This document shows, one piece after another, positions 47,801 through 59,532 of a DNA stretch of 64,000 nt. The notes beneath the pieces were generated by a model, which did no database searches, was not told the origin of the DNA, and worked only from the letters and a program-made list of their open reading frames with translations. Position 1 is the stretch's first letter, and every line of letters starts with the position of its first letter. The stretch spans positions 9,367,263 to 9,431,262 of the forward strand of contig JBBCBC010000037.1 of assembly GCA_037126765.1 (NCBI GenBank), given 5' to 3'. The position numbers were made by a program, and so were the translations under genes. This DNA is from Stenogyne calaminthoides. Taxonomy: Eukaryota; Streptophyta; Magnoliopsida; Lamiales; Lamiaceae.

Positions 47801-49639
47801 TTGTATTTCAAAAGTTTACTACACACCACAATAAAATGACATGTGAACATAACTTTTTCAAAAGTTGTTGATCAATTAAATTTAATGAAACCAGTATATA
47901 ACAATATTAGAAAGCTATGTTTATAATATTGTCAATACCACCCAGTATAAAGCACGAAGATGCATCATAGTGCAGCATGGCCATTTAGATTCCTATTTGA
48001 TTAACATCCATTCAGATCTCGGAAGCACAGTGCAAATTATGCCTTCATATGCTGTTTCACAGCTATGCTCACCAGAATTATACAGGATTGGTCAATCTAG
48101 TATTATTTACAAGCTTTTTGTTCCTTCACAACATTTACATATAGGAACAGAAAAAGTAAAGCAATCCTGTGTGAAGCTCTGAAACGTTAGGGTGGCTAGT
48201 CTAGCAAATTTTTAACCTTTACCAGGTGTTGAGATAGAAAAACGAATTTAATCCTAGAATGTTAAATGTGGACAACAGTCAAAGGTACTTCAACAATAAA
48301 ACGGGGCAGAAAATAACAAAAACAACCAGGAGAATGGATAAAGTAAAAGGAAAACAACTTCAAGATTTTCAACAACTGAAATAAGGTACAGAAAGCGCAT
48401 AACGAATGGCCTTAAAAAGGAAACTCACTGAACCTTCATCTGGAGGAAGTTTGGAAAGGTTCAGTTTCACTGTGAGATTAAAACCATCTCTTGGGGGATC
48501 AAGAATTTGTAAAACCGCACCATATGCTGCTTTTATTGCTTCTATAGCACCTTGAGGAAGTCCCCCAAAAAACACAGTTTCTGGAGGTGGCGCTGGTAAT
48601 GATAATGATAGTAGAAGGAGATTTGGATTCTTCACTGTTGCCTGCAAAAGAATTAGGGAATCAGATATACAAAACCTACTGCCTTGTATAAATAATAAGA
48701 AATTTAAAGTAATTATATACTATTCTAAAAGAGAAATAGAATTATCTAAAGTAACAGGTGTAGTTTTTATCTATAGCTTTTTAGATAACAAAAATATTCT
48801 AAAAATATATCCAATAATTTATGCATACCTGAATATGGTAGCGGACATCATCAAATTCAACACACTGGCAGTCTAATTCAACTCCTTTATCAAGACTGAG
48901 AAAATAGCATAAAAATTTGTGAGTCAGCCTAATTATGTGGTGGTGTAAAATTTGAACAATATTCAACTCCACCAGTGTTTGTAATAAAGTAGCACAAGAT
49001 TTGATCCCACCTGATGAAAGAAAAACACTGGCAATAGCAGGTAAGAACTACAGAAGCATAAGTAAGATATCGAATTGACCAAAAAGGCAAAAAATCTCCA
49101 CAAAATAGTTATCAAACCCCCAGCAAGAGTTAACCACAACAACTAGATTTATACCTATTTATACTTTCATGATTTATAAAAGTGTGTGTTCCATTTAAGA
49201 ACAACATGAATTTGACATGTAGTCATGTACTAAGCTTATTCGTGCTACTCCCAATTTACAATACTTTTGACTAGATATATTTAACGACAATCGAATAAAA
49301 ACATAATTGACAACAATTGTTTCCCCAAATTTTTATTCACAACTGGATACCACTAAAAGATTCATGACAAGAGCTCATAACATTCTTTTGTTGCAGATCA
49401 ATGAAAATCAACTGTCCTTTGATGCATTTAAATGATTATAAAGAAATAAAAAAGAAACTAATAGAACAGTGTACTGTGATAAGTGAATTTAGAACTCAGC
49501 AGATGGTAGGCACACAAAAAAAGTAGAAACTAACACGAATACTAGGATTAAAAACAAAGCAATCAGATTGGTCTTACTTCTGAACCCGAGAAGACAAGAC
49601 TTGCAGGAGATATCTGCAGGGCGACTGCAACAGGATCAT
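44803..49639 (-). CDS. ARPC2A: Arp2/3 complex subunit 2 (ARPC2A, DISTORTED2 type)
   Basis: Ten coding exons on the minus strand: 49639-49578, 48895-48829, 48641-48434, 47012-46846, 46737-46660, 46175-46043, 45957-45866, 45225-45169, 45001-44927, 44841-44803. They total 978 bases and 325 aa, and all introns are GT-AG. Conserved landmarks are LPAPPPETVFFGGLP, LTVKLNLSKLPPDE, FPMRFKDSIDTVLATSFLQEF, NNAPPCLWSSSPP and HTRMRRRVESLI. The last intron (44926-44842, 85 bases) must be removed to reach the expected tail KRLGIKDGRGSFNSK; reading through it gives an unlikely longer tail. ARPC2 with ARPC4 forms the core of the Arp2/3 actin-nucleating complex; Arabidopsis mutants have distorted trichomes. 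A 5' UTR intron (50058-49723) is likely. Confidence 0.94.
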
Positions 49640-50260
49640 CGATTTCCAGTCACTAATCCCAATACTTTGGTAGGTCAGACAATTCGAAGGCACACACGGA
49701 TCTCAATGACTCAATGATTATGCTGAAATAGAGAAGTATTACACACACATTAAAACAAGTCAGAACAAGAGAGATGAGCTCAATGCTCGCAGTCCACTAG
49801 GGTTTAAACAATTAATTTTACTCAGTACAATTGGAAATTTGGATTTTGTTAAACAAATTAATACATCCATTGAATTGTAAAAGTAGTGATGAATCGAATA
49901 CATCCAGAAACTAACGGAAAACGACAAAAATAGCGCAGTTGAGATATCAATGTGTTTCTGTAAAATTGGTACTGAGATCAAAAGGGGCGAGAATTCAGAG
50001 AGAGCAAAAAGATATACGGCCGACGGTGGCAAACGAACGGCGTCGTTTTAGAAATTACCTCCATTAGGAAGATGATTGACCATGGTTTAGTCCGTTGTGT
50101 GTTTCGCTTCCAGCTTCCTCTCCTCCTCCGGGGACAGAGGTGGAAGCGACGCGACGGAGACGGTGGAAAGCTGCCGTGGACTCGGTGGCGGTGGACAAGG
50201 ATTCAGATGGTGGGGCAAGCAAGAAAGTATTTTTTAAAGGGGCTAAATGCAATTAAAGTC
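49640..50260 (-). promoter_or_regulatory. 5' UTR and promoter region of ARPC2A
   Basis: On the minus strand a donor-like GGAG|GTAATT at 50059/50058 and an acceptor-like TTTCAG at 49723 bound a probable 336-base 5' UTR intron. Leader exon sequence lies at 50059 to about 50230 and is GC-rich and purine-rich, as in plant leaders. A 62-codon frame in it (50252-50064) reads into low-complexity Ser/Pro sequence and is not credited as a gene. Confidence 0.5.
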
Positions 50261-51395
50261 TTATAATCGTAATGACCCAAAAAATTCCTTGCGGGCATGC
50301 ATAATACAAACATAAGGGGTAAAATTTACAAGCCCATATTCTTTTTAGAAAATCAATTTTTTTTTTCGACTACCTTTTTTTAAGTTAATAAATCATAATG
50401 GTAATATTAAATTATTAATAGTATTATTTTATGTGGAGGATTTGGGGTCGTTAATATTCTTACATAGAGACTATTATTCGAGTATTACTTACTAATTCAT
50501 TCATCAATCTTTGCCCATTTTTCTTTTAACTAATTCGTAAATTTTAATCATCTCACAAAGCAGTGTCCCTGAATCTATAATAAATTACTGTATTTTATAA
50601 ATACTATACAATTTATTACACTAAAACGTATAACACGCGTTCATAAAACAAGTTATGTTTTTTAAAGTAAAAAATTGTATATTTATAAAATACATTATAA
50701 AGTGCACGATACATTCGGTGTGTATATAACGTCTAGACAATAAATTAAGTTATCGAATCTTGCTGCCGGTATGGTTAATGTCGCACAAATATTGTTAACA
50801 ACCATATAACTCTTTTTAGAAGTTACTCGTAATATAGGATTTGCACCGTTTGGACGAGTCCTTAATTATTCATCTATGTAGGCACATTTGTTAACAATAA
50901 TATAGTATGTAATTTTGAAGGAAATTAAACTAAGAAATAGGAGTGTTAATTAAAAGCAAACAAAGCTTAGAGTAATTTCATTAATAATGATGTTCTTTTA
51001 AAACTAAAAATGCATTATTGCTGAAAATCAGACCAATTTGGATTACAAAGGAAATCGAATGAAACATAAATCATGAAATCAACTAAATTCCAACCCAATA
51101 TTAAATTTCGTAAAATGAGCAAATTAGGATCAGTAATCAAAGAAGATACATCTTGATTAACATATTTTGAAATACGGAAATAAATAAAATGGTAAAATAA
51201 ACAGTAATAAAATTCTGAGTAATTTGTCTAATCTAATTTAATCAAAAAATAAAATAGAATAGTATTTGTTAAGTCCACGCAATTCTTTTTTTCTTTTCTT
51301 TTCCTTTTTATTTTCTCAACTAATTAAAAAATAAAATGGTTACGAAACTTGATCAAGTGGGCTGTCAATTGTAACGGTTATTTTTTTAAAAAAAA
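50261..51395. other. AT-rich intergenic stretch
   Basis: Long AT-rich filler with A/T homopolymers. No open frame, RNA gene or clear inverted repeat was found. Confidence 0.4.
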
Positions 51396-51396
51396 A

Positions 51397-51535
51397 CGTA
51401 CCATAATGGGCTGACAAATCCGTCTTACAAAATTATGGGCTAAAAACGCGTTTTCGTCAAGAAAACGTGCCATAATGGGCTGGCAAATCCATCTTATAAA
51501 ATTATGGGCTTATAACGCGTTTTCGTCACTGATAA
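51397..51535. repeat. two-copy tandem repeat (~67 bp unit)
   Basis: Two adjacent units begin AACGT(A/G)CCATAATGGGCTG and end AACGCGTTTTCGTCA. Each contains two TGGGCT motifs and an ACGCGT box. GCCCA-type (site II) and CGCG motifs occur in promoters of plant housekeeping genes. The copies sit just upstream of a stretch (51590 on) that looks like a leader of a transcribed region. Confidence 0.75.
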
Positions 51536-52180
51536 ATTCCACTGGTCTATAAATTGATGGGCTAAATATTTTCAATTGCATATCTCAATTAGGTTTTGGA
51601 TTTCTATATACATCTTGGGCCTTTCAAACGGACTTTATCTCAAACGCGGTTGCGCGCTTTTTATTCAACAACGTCACTAATCGCGTGCGATTTAACGACA
51701 TCTGGGATCGACGGCGCCCTTTTCCTGGCAGAAAAAATTGAGTGTTATTGGCTTTCGCGCGTATTTTTCTTCTCATATCTTCTGTATTTTCCGTTTCTAG
51801 GTGATTTTGTTTGAATATGTCCTGTTCTCGTAGTTGTGTGTGCCGTTCGAAGAATTGTTCCGACTTTTAAATTTTATTTCCGTTTAATCGTTTTCATAGA
51901 GTTTATTATGACTGATTCCTACGCAACTCCAATTTCATAGCGTGTAATGTTATGGGTTGGTCGATTTGGGGACTTCATATGGCATGAAGTGTTAGGCGAT
52001 CCTCAAAACTCACTGGATACGGATTTCTTCAATATGATTTTTATGCGGATATGCTCTTGATAACTTAGCTTTACTGTCTACAATCATTAGGAAGAAGTGT
52101 AAATGCCTTGGTTTTTCTGTTGTTATTTTCTTTCTTTGCGTAAGATAATGATCAAAATTCATGGGCCAACTTGTGTTATT
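51536..52180. other. possible start of a decayed transcription unit
   Basis: A CG-containing leader-like segment (about 51600-51740) is followed by T-rich sequence as in plant 5' UTRs and introns. No coding exon is recognised before 52180. Confidence 0.3.
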
Positions 52181-52182
52181 CT

Positions 52183-55100
52183 GCAGGGTGTATTGTTTCA
52201 TTTGTTGGTAGTAATCTACCAACACGATCATCATCTTCATATCCCTTGATAAATTGCTTTGATTTAACCTTTGAACTGCGAGGAAGAATCAGCAGTAACG
52301 TAATTTATTTTAATCTGTTGTCTAATGTGTTTTCTGTACACATTGGTTACTTGGACAGAAAATTTGTTTCATAACTCTAAAGTTACTTGAAGTTTTTATT
52401 TATTCTTTCCTCAAATTTGTATTCCAATCTTGTTTACTGTTATTCAAATACTTCTGAAATGTGAAACGCCCTTCAACTAACCCCTTTTCTTTTTCCTACA
52501 ATTTTTTAACCTGTGTAGTTGTTGCATAATCCTGTGACCGACTTACAATTAGTTTACACGATGAGATGAAAGAGACTATTACCTGCTCAATGATGTTTGG
52601 TGCCTTGACAGATGATTGTGTAACATTTACTGTTGATTTTACACGAAAGTTTATTCAGCGTATAATATATTCTTGGTCAATCATATTTACCATACTTTAA
52701 CTACACAATAAATACTTTATAAATTCTACCTTTTTCGCAGGGTTGGAGACTAAAACCGTGTATGTCAGTGGGAGTTTCATATCTGACTCTGAAATGCATG
52801 TGACGCTGCTGCAGCACAGTCAATCTGTTGCATGAAAAATTTGTGTGTATATGGAAATACAAATATTAAATTTTTCTTCCTACAATCACAATGTTCTGTG
52901 ATTGTTTATTTATATAGTTAAATGTTAAATCTTACATGATCAGTGCCCATGGGCCAGAAGGATGCCAATCGTAACCTGTGTAGAGTATGTTAAATTTCTC
53001 CCATAATTCCTAATCATGTACCTATGCGTTTGTTAACTTCTTATCCAATATGGATTTGAACTTGATGCTTTATCAGTTTATTGCCCAAAACCATTCTCTC
53101 TTTTTTAACAAGAATCATTAGGAAGAAATTTAATTTAAGTTCCTTATGTTTGAAATGTCCCAAACCTTGAGAATAAATAAAGGTCGCATTCTGGGATGTA
53201 TCAGGTATTTGAAATCATTGAATTGAATTCAGCTTACTTGTTTCTTTCTTGATTCTTTTGGATATGTTTTTATACACTATTTGACCTGACATGCTTCATT
53301 TATGTATGAAGTTTATTGAAATTCTGATGTAGAAACTCATGGTTCTTCACCTAGCAAAGCAGAGAAAGCAATGGACTTCTGGGATAGTTTTGGTGGTTGG
53401 AGCTACTGGTGGTGTAGGCAGGAGAGTGGTGTGGATCTCTTCATGGAAAAAGGGCTGACAGTTCATGCTTTAGTACTTTATGCTGATATACGTATGAGTT
53501 CCTTTCATTTTCTTAGTTATGCAGATTTGTTTATTAGTGAAGTATAGTCAAAGCGACAAAAATTATAAACTGAAAAAATTACTAAAGATATCTTGACTTT
53601 TATCATATACCTTTATTCCAGTTGACATTTAACATTTTTTTATGTCAGAAATGAAGTGGGGGCGAGAGATGTTAACTTGGTGACTTTTCTGCCTTTTAGC
53701 TTGATTTTTGTGTTTCATTTCCATGTCAATTGGCGCAACATCCTTTGGATATAATTTCCCGCTTACTGGTTAATGGTTAGTCAAACTATTTTTGCCAATG
53801 ATTTTTCTGAAACAAGCCAACTTAAACTATTTTTGAGAATATCATGATTTAGGTCACTTAAACTATTTTTTGCCAATTCTTGTCTTATTTTACAGGTTGT
53901 ACTATTTCATTTGTTGGCAGCAATCCCGACACGGTAATACAACTGGACAGACTTGAGCCAAAGCTATAAGAAAACGGAGAGAAGTGCCAAAGTTTTGACT
54001 CCATTACAAGAAGTTGTAGGTGAACCCATGTAACCTTCTCAAAGGTATGAAAGGTTTTCAACTTCTGATTATTGAAACAAAAAGAAAGCACTAATTGATC
54101 ATTCATTAACAAGCATAAATTAAAAAATCATCTAAAGAGAGCACAGAACATGACATTCCGCAGCAAGCACTCACTCATTTTGCAGAATCACATCTTTCTC
54201 CGGGGTATACTCAGCTTCCATTTATAATGAATATTGACCAAGTATATAATGAATATATTCAACACACCTTTTCATCCAAAATCCAGTCTACATGTTTGGG
54301 ATCTACAAGGTCTACTTGGGGAGCTATGGAGAGGTATTCTAAATTTTCTCACTATAACCAATTTCTATATTCTCTACTGGTTCGACATTTGGTATACTCT
54401 TAACTTCCAAGTATTCTCCCGTGGATGACTTTTACAGTGTCTCATCATGTTTCCTCTCCGCACCCACCTAAACTCCCAATAAGTAAATGGAAAAATGAAA
54501 TGGTATTCTTATGGGTCACCCTTTTTTTTTCTTCCTACACTAACACCTATATCTTTTTATTCCCTCGAGTATGTTTCTGTTTTATTGTTGAGCATGTATT
54601 AACCACTCTAACTTATGTGGATTAATTGACACAATCTAGAGAATTATTGAGCTCTAAGGTTTCGAACTGCATATTAGGTTGTTCAGAGTAAACAAGTCAC
54701 ATATTTTGTCATTAACAACTCTATTTGATCTGACAAGCTTCATTTATGTTTGACATTTTTTGAATTTCTGATTTAGAAACTCATGGTTCCTCACCTAACG
54801 AAGCAGGACAGTGATGGATCTCTTATGCCAAAAAGGGCCAACAGTTCATGCATTGCTACTTTATGCTGATATACATATGATTTCCTTTTATTTTCTTAGA
54901 TATGCAGATATATTTATTGTTCAAGTAAAGCCAAAGTGACAATTATAAACTGAAATATGACTGAAGATATCTTGAGTTTTATCTATATGTCATTCCAATA
55001 TTTTTTTCCAGATGAAATGAAAAATCGAGGTAAGTAGGATGCTCGGTCAAGATGTTAACTTGGTTACCTTTTTCGCTGGGTTGGAGACTGAATCGTGTAT

Positions 55101-55350
55101 GTGTCAGTATGTGTATATACAAATGCAAATATTTTTTGTCATGCTACAATCCCAAGATATTATTATTGCTATTACTATTCTTGTGCAAGTTCAATCTATA
55201 AACCCTTTTCTGGAGGGTGTACCCTTTTTTGTGTTTATGAAAACCGTGAACAAAAAGGCCTCCTTTCTCAATTTTCAAGCATTGTGCTTGAGATTGGTCT
55301 TTGTTAGCTTGTCTCGTTTCTTTTATATTTTCTGCACAAAATGCTTTTGA
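52183..55350 (+). pseudogene. duplicated remnants of a Rossmann-fold protein gene
   Basis: 53392-53460 encodes SGIVLVVGATGGVGRRVV, the glycine-rich dinucleotide-binding loop of an SDR-like NAD(P)-binding protein. The frame is then lost (stop after KKG; HALVLYA continues in another frame). 55038-55075 reads MLGQDVNLVTF, like the following strand of HCF173/At4g18810-type proteins. Parts occur more than once: about 53282-53720 is repeated at 54729-55085 with the Gly-rich loop deleted. Segment 52738-52800 (GGTTGGAGACT...) is repeated at 55079-55120. Segment 52184-52230 (GGTGTATTGTTTCATTTGTTGG) is repeated in diverged form at 53895-53930. Family assignment is from memory and only moderately secure. 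Confidence 0.6.
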
Positions 55351-58300
55351 TGTTGTAACAAATGCTCGGTGTGCAATGAGTGATTTCTTTTTGGCATATA
55401 TAGATTATCTGTTATTGTAGACCATTATAATGATGTTGAGACAGAAGCTGTGGTTCTATGGGTGTGAAATAAATAAGGGAGTCTTGTTGGGAAGTATAAA
55501 TCACTCGTACAGATTATAGTAATTCCAAAAGGGAAGGAACAGACCCATGTGAAGCAAGCCACTATTCACAAATTGTGTGACAGAGAAACCTCAACATGTA
55601 CTGAAAAAGGTCAAGGCTTATGCAGAAAGTGGTTGAATGTATGATGATCACTATGGAGATTCAGTTGTTGTCAAAGTCGGTTCTTCTTGGGCACATGTAT
55701 CTGTTGGTAGTGAAGTTTCTCCTAGTAAACGTGGAAGAAATACTCATTGATGGGGTGATTGTGAAGTTTCTTAGGCACATGCATCTGTTCGTCATTTTTT
55801 TTATGGGTTATTAAATAATTAAATTCACTTGAATATTAAGTAATAACAACTATTTATAGCCTTTTTTCCATAAGATGGAGCTAAGGACAGCTCGTCTCTA
55901 AAACCGGATACTAGTGTTTTGAGTCTAGCAGCCTTCTCTGACTCCAGGTTTATCTCAATCTATTTTATTTTTTGGAAAAATTCTCGAGAACAAAATTTTT
56001 ACATTATTTCCCTTTCTTTGTATTGTTAGCTTCTTCTGTAAATATTCTAGTGGGACTACTGAAGATGGGTGGATTTCTAAATCAGAACTCTTCCTACGTC
56101 ATCTGACTAAGAAGCTGAGGGATGAATGCATTGTGTAACATGGCGTAGCTGCTTGTAGAAAATGGATCGAGGCTCACTGCAAAATGTCTTCATATGGAAG
56201 GTTTTATTGTCTGAAATAGTCTCATGATCAACTATTTGTAATCAATGACATTGAGACATCGCACAATGACTCAATTTGTTTTATTCCATATGTTACTGAA
56301 ACTAGCATAGTTTTCTCGTGGCCTCCTATACTATTCCTAGATAGGTCTAATGGATAAAGGAAACAAACAAGAGTGTTCTTGTTTTCACATAGCCCTTTCA
56401 GGTAGCCACTGTTCTTTATTTGCATCTTCTTGCTAATAAAGCCTATCAAGTGAAGTCTCTGCTATTAAGTTAACATGTCATGATTCATCATAGATAGTTG
56501 GAATTCGGTTATTTTGTCCTAATTCTTCATTCCACTACCATCCGCATATATCTTCTACTGACTCAAAAACTAAGGTTTTCTTGCTTGTGAACTTGTATGC
56601 TTGTCTCTGGATCTTTCCTTTTTGGTGTGTCCAATGTCCTACCTTAGTTTCCACTTCTGGGCTCTACAGGACTATATGTATGTATATTATCTTTACTTTA
56701 GTTCTGCAGCATTTTCTAAGGTTTATATCTCTTGCTAAGTTTATCCTAAGTTTCTTTTATGTGTTTGTGTATGCGCCTAAGAACTCTAACTTAATCAATT
56801 CTAGTGAATTCCTTATACCATAAATTCCTTCTAGTGAAAGTGGTGTGCATACTTCAATTTGTTGCTTCCAGATAACAATTTGTCCCCAATTAAACATATT
56901 TTCACATTTCATCAAGCATAAAGATTGAATGTATATTTGCTTTTTTATATCATCCTTTATTTCATTAGGGTTGTTTCTCCATTATTGCCAACAGGATAAT
57001 GAGGCAGATGAATCAAATATTCCATCAGGTGTTATAATTTATCTGTTACTTTTGTTTTTTTGTTAAAGTTCTATTAGCTGGTTTGTATGGAATGATGCTT
57101 ATTCTACCTACATTGATATCTTTTGTCAATTCTTAATTGCAGTTCGGTTGGCATTGATATTCACACATACAGAAAGCTATTCTGGTTAATTATTTTGAAA
57201 AGGAAGCTGACACAGATTTTACGCCATGTTTTTGGTTAGTTTTATTCACTCTATATTCGTCAATAAATGGCAAAAATTTATTGCAACTTAATAAATTGTC
57301 CCTATTTTCTTAAACAATCTAATGAAGGCTTGATAAGCCTACACCTACCTGCCACGCTCTGATATCTACTCCTGGGGAGCCAAGGTAATTATGGATTAAC
57401 AAACTATAGTGTACTCCTCTGCTTGTGAGTGTGTCATAAACTCATGAAATGAACATAACCTCTTGTATTATGAGAACTCACGTGTTATTGAATTTTTCAT
57501 GCTCAAGACTCTGTCTTTCCTCGAACTCTTGGACATGAAGCTGCAGAATATCATTTTTACTCCATTTTATATATATATTTATAAAATCTTGTTGTGGGGA
57601 ATTAAATGGAAAGATTTCGAATTGATGAAATTATTTGTTATATATATATAGAAAAAAACACCTGCTACCTGTATAGGATACTTTTAAGGTTATTTGGTGA
57701 AACTATGTGGATCTTGAAGGACTAGGTGCTTTTGGTTTCATGTGACTTGTGATGGTGATAATAGAGTTACTAGACTGTAAATACAATTTTGTTTCATTCA
57801 TGGACATATAATTTGATTAAAACTTTGCTTAGAATGTACTTTTTATTATAAATAATTAAGAACCGCCAACTGTTCGGTAAGGAATAATGGAAGAACTTGG
57901 AAGAAAATTAATTTGAATGATTGAGAAAATAATTTGTAGTATTATTTATTTGGCTGTGATCTTGGAAATGCAAAGCTCTCAGAGAAGCATGTTCCTGAGC
58001 TTAGGAAGCTAGAGTTGGTATCTAAGGATACACTCTTGAAATGGTTATTTTTGTTTTTTATGGTTAAATTTTTCACTATTTGCATCAGTTATATAGTTGA
58101 AGTTTATGCCGATAGATGGCTGCTTTTATTTATTTATTTATTTATTATTTATTTATTTATATGACATTTTAGTGATTGTTATGTGAGGAGGATTTCCACC
58201 CTACTACCGGATCAAAGAAACTAAAGACATTTTAAGGAAAGGGAAACTGCAAAAAACTGCAGCTAAGCAAGATCATGTGTTAATGGTATATTACTGTAAG

Positions 58301-59532
58301 TGAATTTCATTAATATTGTAATGAAATGTTAGCTCTGGATACTTGTTTGGCGTCAAATTTGCAGATGGATATGGAACATCTCTTAGTATGCTGAATACTT
58401 GTTCTCATGCTGGAATTAAAGCCCTGCACTTGCACTTTTTTCTTATTCTTTGGATTTTTTGTAAATGTATGAGATAGCTGAAAAAGATGATTGAAACTAT
58501 GTTGTAATGAAAGTTAAAAACATATGTTTTGCCTACAGGGCACAACTTAAATTTCTTAACTTGATATGTAGACATTAAATTGATTCTCTCTCAGTTTTAA
58601 ATTTTCTGCTTTGTTCATATCAGGCACTATTTTCTTTTCGAAGAGTATTCCTCTTTTGAAAGATTAAGTTTTATGATGATTAGACTTCTAACTTTTTTAT
58701 TGTTTGTTTGAAGATTGCATAAGTGGAAGCTGGGTACTGCCTACTCAGAGAAGATGTGATTATGCAAAATGAGGTTAGTGCTTGTTGCGAAATATCTTGT
58801 TTTGTGCTCTCTTTAGGTGATTATGGTTTTTTTGTTTTTGCTTGCTAATAATGAATGAGAAGAAGTTAGTGATTTCTTCTTCTTTTAATTCTCATAAGTT
58901 GAAACCTTACATGTTACATTTGAGAAGAAGCCTACAACTTTTGGTAATGGAGACTAAACTTTGACAGTTGTCTTCTTTTCCTTCATAATTCTATTGAATA
59001 CAGCTTTAAAAAAGTTTACGAATAGTTGTAGTAGGAGATGAGGAGCCACAAGGACAATATATGATGATTAGAATTAAATTATATGATAAGTTCATATTCC
59101 TATTCCATCTCTAAATACTGGCAACTATTTTAAAATGTATATGATGATTTACGTGTAGTAAAACTTATTATACATAGTGATATGGCTCTCTGTAAGGGTG
59201 TTTGAAACTCAATAAAGAACCTTGAAGCACTGTTTTTTTTTTTTTTTTTTTTTTTTTTGAAAAGCTTGCATCTAACAACTTTGAAAATAAGTGTTTATAT
59301 TCCACTTTGTAAAGTTCCAAAACAGGTTCTATATTACATACGTTTTAAGAATCAACATTAAAAGGAAAATATAAATAATAAATAAACATAATTTCGTCAT
59401 TTATTTTTGCACAATCGTAACCTACTATCAATTATAGAACTATATGAATCCAAAACTATTTCAATAACAAAAATACAAATCATGGCCTGTGTATAAATCT
59501 GAATGACAATATTCAGAGGACTATAGAAGTCC
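55351..59532. other. gap with decayed exon-like fragments, no intact gene
   Basis: Several short stretches have coding-like composition but are broken by stops. About 55587-55700 reads KPQHVLKKVKAYAESG, stop, MYDDHYGDSVVVKVGSSW. About 56060-56220 reads TEDGWISKSELFLRHLTKK, then a stop and AACRKWIEAHCKMSS. About 57960-58020 reads AKLSEKHVPELRKLE. I do not recognise the parent protein or proteins. Simple repeats are a TTTA tract at about 58126-58160 and a poly-T run at 59233-59258. The end of the stretch (from about 59260) is probably downstream flank of the EGF-like gene on the other strand. Confidence 0.4.

Noticed and set aside
50064..50252. 62-codon minus-strand ORF upstream of ARPC2A
   Set aside because: Lies in the probable leader exon; low-complexity Ser/Thr/Pro content and no match. 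A regulatory upstream ORF is possible but not supported.
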